Shown here piece after piece: positions 34,068 through 43,349 of a stretch of DNA of 64,000 nucleotides. A model generated the notes under the pieces. The model made no database searches. It saw nothing but the letters and a program-made list of their open reading frames with translations, and was not told the DNA's origin. Position 1 is the first letter of the stretch. Each line of letters starts with the position of its first letter. A program made the position numbers and the translations under genes. Origin of the DNA: Pachyseris speciosa (taxonomy: Eukaryota > Cnidaria > Anthozoa > Scleractinia > Pachyseridae); NCBI GenBank assembly GCA_016490735.1, contig JAEMWC010000974.1:115001-179000 (forward strand), read 5' to 3'.

Positions 34068-35840
34068 ATGGGCGAAGAAAAGGGTGTGTGTCGTTTCAGA
34101 GCGACAACAACGGAGGAGGAAGAATGCATTCTTTTGGAGAGCACGGTTCCTAAAAATACCAAACATAACACCAAGTGGGCTTTGAAAGTGTTTGAACATT
34201 GGTAACGCAGCCGAACAGACAAAACACCCAAACGTAATGTTTTGTGATGTAATGTAATGTATGTAATGTAATGTGTATTTATATACCGCTCATATCACAT
34301 AGTCTCATGGCGGTTTACAACACTGGCCGGGGGACTTTACCAGACTGCTTATAACGCAGTTTTCAATTCATGAAGTTGAGTTATGAGTGCCCCCGTAATA
34401 TCAAATTAAGACAGACACTAGGGGTGGTCACTGCCAGAGTTTTGTTACGTCCCTAGTGGTTCTTTTACGTCCCACAGAATCAGAGAATTATGAAGAGTTG
34501 TGAGACGGGGCCTACGGTTTATCGTCCTTATCCGAGAAGACTAGAAAGTCTAACCGTTTGTAGATGTCATTACAAAAGCAGCACTTTCTCCTCAATTATT
34601 TAAAGACCCTGAGTGTTGGTCCGGCCGGGGTTTGAACCCGCGACCTCCCGCACGGTAGTCCGGTGCTCTACCACTAAGACCGGTTAGCTCAAACAACTGT
34701 CAAGTTGTCCCGAGCTTGACGTGACAAAAATTCAAGATTTGAGCACTCCACTCAAAGAGATGAATGGTGAAAGTTTGAGTCCGTGGTTGAGTCGATTTGT
34801 TGAAGAAGTATGCAATCGAAGTGGGCAGAGATACCCGGCTCGAACTTTGTATGGGTTAATTTGCGGTTTCAAGCGTTATTTGAGCAACATCTATGGATTC
34901 GATCCCTTGGTCATAGAAGATAACAGGTTAGAAGACGTTGCAATCGAGATTTATTTTTCTCCCTTGAGACGTTTCTCACATGTCAGTGTTATTATTGCAG
35001 GTTTAGGCTGTTTCACAAAGATCTTGATGGTGAAATGCGTGATTCAACAAAGAATGTGGTGGATTTGAAGACGAAGAAAGAAGATAGAGAAGAGATAATA
35101 ATGGAGAGGGAAGAGTTGTTTTGGCAGAAAGGGCTGCTGGGAGATCCGTCATCTGAGTGTTTTTGCACAATTTACTTTTATTGTGGGAAGCTGTTTGGGT
35201 TAAGAGCTGACGAGCAAAGGCTTTTGAGATTTTCCAATATTGTTCTGAAAGGAAATTTCATTATTTTCGATAAAAGTATTTCCAAAACCTTTCAGGGAGG
35301 TCTCTTGTGGATTCAAAACGTAGTGCAAGGTTAATAAGAGTCGAATAAAGCATATGTGTCATGAAACTGGAGTCACTCATTCGCGTTGCATTCAAAGTTT
35401 GTTTCGTTTGTACTTAGACAAGATTCAAATTTGTGCCAGTAGTATTGAAGCATTTCATCTTCGGCCGGCGAGAGATGGGTCTTTTGCTTATAAAAAGATG
35501 GCTATAGGCGTAAATACGCTGAGTAAAATACTCCCTGATAAGTTATGTAACAAGGAAGGCATTAAAAGGAACACCGCCCATTGTTTACGTATAAAGTGCA
35601 CCACAAGGCTTTTTCGCAATGGTGTGAATGAAAAGCAGACAAGGGAACGCACAGGTCATACATCAGATTCTTCATTTCGTTACCAAAAGCCAAGCGAGAA
35701 GCAAGTTAAGATTGTTAGTGATGCTCTTGCTCCGCCTGACAATTTGTTTTCTGGTTCGGAAATGAAACAAGAAGATACTTGTGTTGTGAGTGATATTTGG
35801 TCAAGCACTGTAGGTGATGACATATCATATAAAGTCTTAG
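34068..35840 (+). pseudogene. Crypton/DUF3504-type tyrosine recombinase gene split by a SINE
   Basis: The frame starts at ATG 34068 (MGEEKGVCRF) and carries NTKHNTKWALKVFE, then a stop. A SINE (34234-34690) follows, then LSPWLSRFVEEVCNRSGQRY and KRYLSNIYGFDP, a frame change near 34990, EELFWQKGLLGD, KLFGLRADEQRLL, two stops near 35334-35345, and a C-terminal half to about 35840. That half keeps HCLR, RTGHTSDSSF and RY, matching the H..R, H and tyrosine positions of tyrosine recombinases. Such DUF3504 proteins derive from Crypton transposons, and some have become host genes. Several lesions make this copy non-functional. Copy 1 keeps only the N-terminal third. Confidence 0.8.
34234..34690 (-). 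mobile_element. tRNA-derived SINE inserted in the recombinase gene
   Basis: The minus strand begins with a tRNA-like head: TCTTAGTGGTAGAGCACCGG (A box region) and GGTTCAAACCCCGG (B box) near 34627. A body of about 330 bp and a tail of CATTACATTACAT repeats (34240-34275 on plus) follow. AAAC flanks both sides (34230-34233, 34691-34694). Copy 1 has the uninterrupted site near 10632. This is a different family from the 3644 SINE. Confidence 0.85.
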
Positions 35841-36119
35841 GCCCGGTTCAGAGGCCGTACTTCAGCCGAGCCAAATCGAATTCAACGATAGGCCGACCTA
35901 AATCAATTTATCCTGGCTGAATTGATTCAGACACCGAACTTTTTTCGGCCGAAACAGGAAGTACATATGTCCCCTTCGTTGAGTTTGGCCCGCCAAGCCG
36001 CCATTTTTTCTTCTGCAACACTCCTTTGCGCATGCTCTAATGTAAAAAACAGCATGAAAAATACATTAACTCTTTCTCTACCAGCGATTTGGTCGCCTTT
36101 TTTTTTTTATTGCAATTTC

Positions 36120-37225
36120 CGGAGGGTAGGAGGTCAAATCGACTTGGCTACTCCACATAAGGGGTTACCACGGAGATTTCGCTGGTACGCAAGGCTTTCT
36201 GTAAACACTGGTAGAGAGGTATCCATCCGAATCCTTAATGATCAACGTATCAAGGAAGGGAATTGAGTTGTCATTCTCAGTTTCCATTGTGAAACGGATC
36301 GTCGGCTGTTGACTATTGAGGTGTTGTAAGAAAGAGTCAACTTTGTCACGATTTAAGATGGTAAAGGTGTCATCCACATAGCGTTTCCAGATCTTAGGTG
36401 TACAGGGCGTGGATGTCAAAGCTTGCTCCTCAAAACCATCCATGTAGAGGTTAGCTATCACCGCGGATACTGGCCTACCCATGGCTGCTCCTTCTTGCTG
36501 TTCGTAAATCAGTCCATCATACCGGAAGTATGTGGATCTTGGAAGGAAACTCAAGAGGTCTGCAATCTGCGTAGATGTTAGAGTCGTGCGGTTGGCAAGT
36601 TACGGTCACCTTCTAGTTTTCGCAGTGCAGTCCGGTACTGCTCCTTCGATTGGAACGTTCGTGAACAGAGACTCTACGTCGAAAGACACCATGATCTCGT
36701 TTTCTATTACCCTTTCACCGTTCACAATGGACACAAAATGAGCTGAGTTGTCAACTGTGTACTCGAGTTCCCTGTTAGGGGAGATAATACATCGTCTAGG
36801 TAGGAAGACAGATCACAAGCAAAGGTGTTCACACACTAGACTATAGGTCTCAGTAGTGTGTTGGCCTTGAGTATCTTGGGAAGGCCATGAATTCTAGGCG
36901 GTTGCTTATGCTTGAGCCTGATCTTGTTATACACAGAATCTGTCAGGTGTCCACCTCGCTTCAGGCTCAGAATTTTTTCAGTCAACTTTCGGCTTAAGCG
37001 GTCCATTGAGTCCTTCTTAAGAAGTCGGTATGGACCAGTGCCTTCATCTTATCGTGATAGGTGTTTTTATCTAGCACTACACTGGCACGACCTTTATCTG
37101 CTGGAAGAATCATGATGGAGTCATCCTCTTTCAAACCTTTGAGTGCATGTCGCATCTCCCTGTTTATCAGTTGCAGTGAAAACCACCAGTCGCTACTGAA
37201 CCCACGATAATCCCAAATATTGCAG
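36120..37225 (-). pseudogene. Penelope-like reverse transcriptase, copy 2
   Basis: The minus strand reads from 37130 (SIMILPADKGRASVVLD) through a damaged middle near 36600 to an open palm region at 36554-36165. The palm carries GAAMGRPVSAVIANLYMDGF and an intact WKRYVDDTFTILNRDKVDSF catalytic box, ending IPFLDTLII..VYRKP. The order and motifs are those of Penelope-like RTs. Lesions include frame changes near 36595-36625 and 37035, and truncation after VYRKPC. There is no linked endonuclease. It is the fullest of the three related fragments in the window. Confidence 0.82.
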
Positions 37226-37245
37226 TTCTTGTCGACCCAAATATT

Positions 37246-38411
37246 TTTTTCGGCCGTAATTTAGTGTTGATTCGGTTTAGTTAAGGGCATGCAACTAGAA
37301 AAGAGTGTGAAAATGATGTAAACAAGGTCTAGATTGTGGTGCAGCTGAACTTGTCATTCAAAACCTAGGTGAAAATTACCGATGGTTTGCACTGTCTACG
37401 ACGCAGGATAACAAGATTTTGGTTCTCATTTGTAGGCAATGTTGACCATGCCAAGATGTGTTCAGGATCTCATGTCACAAAAGCATTTAAGCTTATGTTT
37501 TACTGAGCTCGTTATGTTTAATTTCCTTCGAAAGCCTGGGTAAAAGTTTGTTGGCCACTATATTTCATGATTTTTGAATGAAGCCGACATTTGATTGACT
37601 TTGTTCTGTGTTCCACAACACAAATAGTACTTGATTTTACAAGACATTTTGATAACAATCTTTATGCTTGTTACGCGGTGGGGCCACGACACGTGTTGTT
37701 GACGATTCATTCGTCAGCCGGTTACACTGGTGTTTCTGTTGGGCATTCAACCTAATGAAAGGCTTTACGAGCTATATCCAGGAGAAGTTTTACTACATCG
37801 TTCTAAATTATGCTCGTGTTTCTGTCGGGGTAAAAGCTTTCGTTAAGGCAAGATTTCCGGCGCTGTATTTAGCTATATGCATGAATGAGTTGGCTCAAAG
37901 GAGCCTTTAATTTTTGTATTGGGTTTTGGTTGTCGGTTTTTCCTATTGTAATGTATTGGTTTGTCAATGAAGTGTAAAAATAAAAAAGAAAAGAAAAAAA
38001 CATCCATACTTTGCTAGCTGTAAATAAGCAGGGACGGGGGAGCATATTTTCAACTTGGGGGCTTGAAAACGAGTTTGTAGGGGGGTCAGGGGGAATCTTC
38101 CCTCAGAAAATTTTGAAATCTAAAGGATTGGAAATGGTATTTTTCAGTATTCTCAATGCCATGACCTATTGATAATTTTATTTAAAAAAAAAATCAACCC
38201 GTATAAAATGTAAAATTACAGATGCTTTTAGTGTATATGTTGTTGTGCTTCAATTTTATCCCTTGTACAGTTGATATTTTCCTTTGTTTTGTACTCGTTA
38301 TCAGACATTACCATACACAAGAACAAAAGAAAATAAAAATTGAACCAAGGATAAAATTGAACTACAACATATACAGCAACATTTTGAAGGTTTTGTGAAG
38401 TTGATAAATAA
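37246..38411. other. Copy-2-specific 1.17-kb segment
   Basis: Copy 1 joins directly across this point near 12664. An A-rich run with AATAAA near 37975-38000 suggests a retroposed 3' end. The 80-codon frame at 37668-37910 matches nothing I know. The inverted-repeat element at 38233-38374 lies in it. Insertion in copy 2 and loss from copy 1 are both possible. Confidence 0.5.
38233..38374. mobile_element. Inverted-repeat (foldback) element
   Basis: The left arm GTATATGTTGTTGTGCTTCA...TTTTATCCC pairs imperfectly with the complement ending at 38374, with a second inner stem around TTGTTTTGTACTCG. No target duplication is clear. Confidence 0.6.
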
Positions 38412-38447
38412 TTCTTAGCTTTCCATGATATATCCCGGCTTAGTCTA

Positions 38448-38618
38448 CAGTGGAATCTCGACTTTAACGAGCCTTAATATAACAAAGTCCTCGCTATAAC
38501 GAACGATATTCTTCAGCCCGACTTTTTAAATGGAAAAGGACCTCGATACAACGAACCCCCGATATAACGAACCAATTTCCCCAGTCCCTTGGTACTTCGT
38601 TAAACCGAAGTTCCACTG
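38448..38618. mobile_element. pogo/Tigger-like MITE, longer version
   Basis: Ends CAGTGGAATCTCGACTTTAA and the complement of CAGTGGAACTTCGGTTTAAC. TA lies on the left (38446-38447); on the right TA has become TC. Internal sub-repeats of the type CTCGATATAACGAAC occur three times. Orthologous to 12701-12801, so inserted before copies 1 and 2 separated. Confidence 0.75.
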
Positions 38619-39084
38619 TCTTGACCTGCTTTTTCAGTTACAAAACCTTCCCATATATAAAAGAAGGAGGTGAACGCTGGGAAAATGTTAAAAATATGGC
38701 ACGACAAGTTTCCCACAGGTTTTGTCCAAGGATGTAGCTTTTGTAGCACTCTTCGTTACTGCAAATTCTCGTCTGTAAAACATTAGTTTCATCTTTTGAC
38801 TACGTTTATGTAAATTTCGGCTTTTCTTTTTCAAATAACTAGGGAGCATGAATCGAATTAACTTTAACGGAACCAGTTTACCATTCAGTCAAAAATGTTA
38901 TGAGATACGATCCCTTAAAATGCCTTTGGAATGACAACAGTAACTGTCAATAACAATAACTAAATTTCATAAAATCTTTAAAATGGAGTTTTTGAAAAAG
39001 TCCATTGTATTACAAATTGACGTTTCATTTTTTCTTCTGTGTTTCTTCATACGGGCCTCACACTAAGACAAAAGAAAATGACAT

Positions 39085-40620
39085 CCTCGTGGAGGGAGTA
39101 AACTGTGCCCCAGTGATTGGAAAGTTGCGAAGATTTTTCCGCTTCATAAGGGTAACAGTAAATCAAATCCTAACAACTATCGCCCAATTTCCATTTTGTC
39201 TTCTATTTCTAAAGTTATGGAAAAGCTTGTTTATAACCAACTCTGCGCATATCTTTTGGACAATAATTTGTTGAACAAATACCAATCAGGATTTCGATCG
39301 TTTCACTCCACTACCACGGCTTTGCTTGACGCTTGTAATCAATGGTACTTCAATATTGACAACGGTCATATCACCTCTGTTGTTTTTCTTGACTTAGCTA
39401 AAGCTTTTGACACAATCGACCACAATATTTTACTAGAAAAATTACGGTTCCTCGGTGTAGGCGATAATTCTCTTCCATGGTTCAAATCATATCTTTCAGG
39501 TCGACACCAAAGATGCGAACTTGACGGTTTTCTATCGAAAGACAAACCTATTTCCTGTGGTGTACCCCAAGGTTCAATACTAGGTCCTTTGCTATTTCTT
39601 ATCTATATTAACGATCTACCTTGTTCCCTATATTATTCAAAAGCACGGATGTTTGCTGACGATACAAACTTAACTATTACGGCATCTTGCTTTAGTGATC
39701 TAGAGAGCATGGTCAACAACGAATTAACAAGCATTGGACAGTGGCTTATCGCCAATAGATTAAGTCTAAACGTACTTAAGACTGAGTATCTTTTAGTTTG
39801 CTCTAAATATAAAGCAGCCCAACTGACGTTCCCTCTCCAAATCAAATTTGGTGATGATCCGATAAAGAGGGTACACTATAGTAAATCTTTAGGTGTATAT
39901 AAAGACGAACATTTGTCATGGTCGAACCACGTAGACCATATCGCAAAGAAGATTTCTACAGGCCTTGCCGGTTTAAAACAGGTTAGACCGTTTGTCCCAA
40001 AAGATATTTTAATCATGATTTACAAATCTTTGATTCTTCCATTATTTGATTATTGTGATGTAGTTTGGGCAGGTTTAAACAAAGGCCTCTCAGAGAGATT
40101 TGACAAACTCCATAACCGAGCAGCTCGGATCATCACTCAAAGCGAATGGGATGTCAGATCAGCCGAGATATTGAAAATGCTTCAGTGGGACACTCTTGGA
40201 GTCCGTCGCCACCATCTTACTGCGATTATGATGCACAAAATTATGCACAACAAAGCCCCTGAGTACCTCACTGAAGCATTTCACCTAGTTCGTGACACTA
40301 CTACTTACAACCTCAGAGACTCTAACTTGAATTTAGCACTCCAAAAACCCAATACCGAAAATTTGAAAAAAATATTTTCATACCGTGGTGCTAAGCTATG
40401 GAATTCCCTCCCATCTACGATTAAAGCAGAACCGTCTCTTGAGGTCTTTAGAAAATCCTTACGCTCACTCGGTCTCCATGACATCAATTCAGATACTTCT
40501 TTTTAGCTTTCGTATACCCGTAATTCATGTAATTTTAATTGACGTGTGATATTTTAATGCATGCACGGCGTTCTCGGAAACCAATTCTATGTAATTGAAG
40601 AAACTCCGTGTTGAAATAAA
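39085..40620 (+). mobile_element. CR1/L2-group LINE, 5' truncated
   Basis: The element begins where copy 1 homology ends. The frame is already open from about 39083 (DWKVAKIFPLHKG before the first ATG), so the 5' end is truncated within ORF2 and no endonuclease is present. After the stop at 40506 is a 110-base 3' UTR and an (ATAATC)n tail, as expected for target-primed insertion with a microsatellite tail. Confidence 0.85.
39196..40506 (+). CDS. LINE ORF2 reverse transcriptase (partial, intact frame)
   Basis: This is an uninterrupted 436-codon reverse transcriptase frame that extends upstream of the first ATG to about 39083. Motifs run in order: NYRPIS (just upstream), KYQSGFR, VVFLDLAKAFDTIDH (catalytic aspartate), GVPQGSILGPLLFLIYINDL, MFADDTNL (catalytic FADD, near 39652), LSLNVLKTEYLL, then a YCDVVWAGLNK..LHNRAARII C-terminal region. 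This is the standard RT arrangement of CR1/L2-type retrotransposons. It cannot act alone because the N-terminal endonuclease is missing, but the absence of stops suggests a fairly recent insertion. Confidence 0.85.
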   Translation: MSSISKVMEKLVYNQLCAYLLDNNLLNKYQSGFRSFHSTTTALLDACNQWYFNIDNGHITSVVFLDLAKAFDTIDHNILLEKLRFLGVGDNSLPWFKSYLSGRHQRCELDGFLSKDKPISCGVPQGSILGPLLFLIYINDLPCSLYYSKARMFADDTNLTITASCFSDLESMVNNELTSIGQWLIANRLSLNVLKTEYLLVCSKYKAAQLTFPLQIKFGDDPIKRVHYSKSLGVYKDEHLSWSNHVDHIAKKISTGLAGLKQVRPFVPKDILIMIYKSLILPLFDYCDVVWAGLNKGLSERFDKLHNRAARIITQSEWDVRSAEILKMLQWDTLGVRRHHLTAIMMHKIMHNKAPEYLTEAFHLVRDTTTYNLRDSNLNLALQKPNTENLKKIFSYRGAKLWNSLPSTIKAEPSLEVFRKSLRSLGLHDINSDTSF

Positions 40621-40648
40621 TATCATAATCATAATCATAATCATAATC

Positions 40649-40682
<34 letters not shown>
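40621..40682. repeat. Microsatellites (ATAATC)n and (TC)n
   Basis: About five ATAATC units (40624-40654), probably the tail of the preceding LINE, run into about thirteen TC units up to the inverted arm of the Penelope element. Confidence 0.9.
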
Positions 40683-40684
<2 letters not shown>

Positions 40685-41411
40685 AGAAAATTATTCGCTG
40701 AAGATTAACATACTTCTTAATTAAATATGCAATGTCACGCAAATAGTTTTGCTTGAATTGAGTCCGACTGGACATTGAGAAATGGTGTTAATGCTCTAAT
40801 TAGCAGCATTTCATGCACTAAACAATCGAACTTATTCGTGCACTTCTTGAGAACGGGAAAATGTCTGTCAAGGTCTTTCGGGACAATACAGTATTCGTTA
40901 ATGAAGTGTTTGCCAATGGAAGAGGACTGTTTAGTGTGTTCGGCCGCACTTTGGTGCAAGTGCCTGAGAGTATAGCCTACATAACTAGCATCGCAAGAGT
41001 CACATTGAAATTTATAAATTACACGTTGTTGGTTAACAATAGGTGGTTTCTTCTCTTGCCCTTTATCTCTCGCTGGATCTTATTGCTGACAAAAACCGGT
41101 TGAATGACTGTGTCGGTCTTCACGGCTCAGGTCTTTCAGCTGTTTGCGGACTAAGTCTGCCGAATCCTGGTCTTTGAAGGGCAGGCCTATTCGGACCGTT
41201 GGGTTCTTTTTTGGGGCAGGTCTTGGTTGCGGGTCTTCAACTTTCGAGGCAACAAACGACCTGACTGTAGAGTTGATAAGGTGTTGTGGATATTTCAGCC
41301 GGGAGAACACTGCCTCAAACGGTCACATTCTTCCGAAAAATAAGACCAACACGACGATAAGCGATATGCAAGGTCAAGCATAGTTTTCAGAAGTCCTCGT
41401 TTATATCGCAT
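40680..41411 (-). mobile_element. Penelope-like element, inverted left arm
   Basis: This is the reverse complement of 47268-47984. Read on the minus strand it encodes the RT C-terminal linker (MFSRLKYPQHLINSTVRSFV, 41310-41080) and the GIY-YIG endonuclease end (AEHTKQSSSIGKHFINEYC and LNVQSDSIQAKLF, 40959-40735). At 41411 it joins RT sequence in the opposite orientation. Inverted terminal copies are a known feature of Penelope-like insertions. Confidence 0.8.
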
Positions 41412-41651
41412 ACGTTAATGACACATTAACTATAATGCCTGAAATAACATCAGCGGCTACTTTTCTCAGTCAAGTTCTCAACAATTGCCACTCTTCAGTG
41501 AAGTTCACCATGGAAACAGAGAGTAATGGTCTGCTTCCTTTTCTTGGAATGCAACTACTTAACAGAGCTCCTCATATTGAGACCAAAGTCTACACAAAAC
41601 CTACTAACACGGATCTCTTGCTCCATTACCAGAGCCATGTTGACATGCGAT
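41412..41651 (+). pseudogene. Penelope-like RT segment, plus orientation
   Basis: It opens at the catalytic box, here YVNDTLTIMP, with the first aspartate of YVDD changed to asparagine. It continues through SSVKFTMETESNGLLPFLG and TKVYTKPTNTDLLLHYQSH, and is then interrupted in mid-frame by the L1-type LINE. The frame resumes at 47261 (DMRYKRGLLKTMLDRAYRL). No RT sequence upstream of the catalytic box remains. Confidence 0.8.
41638..41651 (+). repeat. Target-site duplication, left
   Basis: The 14-mer TGTTGACATGCGAT ends immediately before the L1-type LINE and is repeated exactly at 47261-47274. Confidence 0.92.
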
Positions 41652-41724
41652 GAGATTGGGCCGAGCATGGTACGGTGAGGAGCTAAGAAGTTGAGCTCCC
41701 AAGCAAAAGTTCTCTTTTTTCGAA

Positions 41725-42654
41725 TTGTGCATGGAATTCTTTTCGTTTGTGAAAAGAAAATCAAAGCTAAGTAGCAGTAGTAGCGATCAGTCCTCCAAAG
41801 AAACAAATTCACCGGAATCCAAGCGTTTAAAGGAGGGAGAAGACGACTTACACTGCCACGAAGCATTCGCCGTCGAATGTAGTGCAGCCTCAAGCGAAGG
41901 AAAAAACGACGTAATTCTTTCAGTTTTAGATATGGCCGAAGACTTCGCGTCAAAAGTGGACCTGATTCTCAGTAAACTTGTCAAATTGGAACAAATTGCA
42001 ACTGAAATCCAATCACTTCAAGAGTCCGTCGAGCGAATCAACCTAACCGTCAAATCCCTTCAGCAAGATTGTGTTCGCGTCGAGCAAGACCTGAGGAAAG
42101 TATCTACTACTACAAATAATCTAGAGCAGAGTGTAGAAAGCTTAAACAAAGATGTCCAAGAAGATAAGGCTAAAATGGGAGAGATAATAACAAAGAACGA
42201 GGAGGAGCTGAAGATACTCCGTTTACAACTTCTGGATTACGAAGTGTACCAGCGCCGAGCAAACTTACGTTTCTATGGCATCCGTGAGGATAGAGAGGAG
42301 GATACCAAAGAAGTCTTGTATAACTTTTTGGAGAATAATCTGGGAATCTCCAATGCTCGTAAAATCGAAATCCAACGTGTCCACAGGACCGGCAGGAGAC
42401 CAAACAACGGTAAACCCAGAGGTATCATCGCACGTTTTCTCCGCTACTCAGATCGGGAGGATATTTTCGCCCGCCGTTCCGCTCTTAGCAGAGAGAGTGA
42501 CTTTGGCATTAGCCCAGATCTCCCGAAACAAGTTGTTGACATGAAGAAAAAACTCATCCCTAAAATGATCGAGGCGAGGAAGAGAGGAAAGAGGGCAGCT
42601 TTCAGTAGGTCACAACCTTATATTTTATTTGTTGACGGTGAGAAATTTTCTTGA
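41725..42654 (+). CDS. L1-type ORF1 protein (RNA chaperone)
   Basis: An intact 309-codon frame; the ATG at 41731 is an equally plausible start. Residues about 1-60 are Ser/Glu-rich and charged. About 70-165 form a long heptad-type coiled coil (IQSLQESVERINLTVKSLQQ and following). About 175-300 resemble the L1 ORF1p RRM and C-terminal domain: RRANLRFYGIREDREEDTKE, ..QRVHRTGRR.., RGIIARFLRYSDRE, and a basic end. L1 ORF1 proteins form coiled-coil trimers that bind the element RNA. It lies 395 bases before ORF2. The intact frame suggests a fairly young insertion. Confidence 0.85.
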   Translation: MCMEFFSFVKRKSKLSSSSSDQSSKETNSPESKRLKEGEDDLHCHEAFAVECSAASSEGKNDVILSVLDMAEDFASKVDLILSKLVKLEQIATEIQSLQESVERINLTVKSLQQDCVRVEQDLRKVSTTTNNLEQSVESLNKDVQEDKAKMGEIITKNEEELKILRLQLLDYEVYQRRANLRFYGIREDREEDTKEVLYNFLENNLGISNARKIEIQRVHRTGRRPNNGKPRGIIARFLRYSDREDIFARRSALSRESDFGISPDLPKQVVDMKKKLIPKMIEARKRGKRAAFSRSQPYILFVDGEKFS

Positions 42655-43327
42655 AGCTGTACATATCACGTACAAGCATAATTAAAAAAACCTTGTGGCA
42701 TCCAGGTAAAGGGACAATGCTCATTTTAAGAAGAAAAGGTTCCTTTGATTTCCTGAATTTTGCGTTGTTGGATAAAAACAATTTATTAGTTGTTGTTATG
42801 ATTTTAAAAGAAACATTGGGGGCTCTTCTGGTGGACTATGCAAATAAGGAGTACTCTTGAGACGACCCAATACGACGTAGCGCTAATCAGCCTCTTATCA
42901 CTGGCTGCGTTTAAATCTTTTGTCTCTATGTTTGATGTGATGAGTATTTTAATGTTAGTAATTTTGCTTATTGTTTCGGGAAGTGCAAATACCCATGGGA
43001 GTACCAGCTGCTGCTCTATTGGTTTCTGTTTTCACCTTTATAAATATCAATGGATAGTAATAGCCTAAAGTTTAAAATAATCTCGCTGAACGTTCGAGGT
43101 ATACGAAATTTCGAAAAGCGGAAATCAATTTTCAATTGGTTAATGAAGCAAAATTCCGACATCTGTTTTTTGCAAGAAACATACAGCACTGAGGATATTG
43201 AAAATCAATGGAAAAAACAATGGCCTGGAGACATATACTTCGCTCATGGCTCTACCCATAGTCGTGGGGTTGCTATCCTTATACGCAAATCCTTTGACTT
43301 TAAATTGCAATCAATTCAAACCGATAA

Positions 43328-43349
43328 GGGGGGGGGGGGGGGGGGGGGG
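43328..43349 (+). repeat. 22-base poly-G run inside the ORF2 endonuclease
   Basis: An uninterrupted G run lies between the FKLQSIQTDK and RFLFIEATIQ coding segments. The frame is maintained across it, giving about seven glycines. It could be real slippage expansion or a sequencing or assembly length error. Confidence 0.9.

Larger units (their letters stand above)
14975..39085. repeat. Segmental duplication copy 2 (most complete)
   Basis: The part 14975-32262 aligns with 48096-64000 at high identity, and 24555-39085 aligns with copy 1. The left edge is near 14975, where similarity to 48096 begins abruptly. The right edge near 39085 is where a LINE begins and copy 1 homology (14030-14090) stops. 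It carries the LU gene and the coiled-coil membrane gene, both apparently intact, plus a broken recombinase gene further right. Confidence 0.88.

Noticed and set aside
34620..34690. tRNA gene on the minus strand
   Set aside because: The tRNA-like part continues into a 330-bp body and a CATTACATT repeat tail, and is flanked by AAAC duplications with an empty site in copy 1. It is a SINE.
36165..36554. Possible functional reverse transcriptase, because YVDD is intact
   Set aside because: Frame changes upstream near 36600, truncation after the palm and no endonuclease show it is a Penelope remnant.
37668..37910. 80-codon plus-strand open frame with downstream A-rich tail as a processed gene copy
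   Set aside because: The A-rich run and AATAAA are suggestive, but no known protein is recognisable and no target duplication could be found, so only the segment is described.
40620..40682. CRISPR-like or other functional tandem array
   Set aside because: Simple (ATAATC)n and (TC)n microsatellites with no spacers. The first is the tail of the adjacent LINE.
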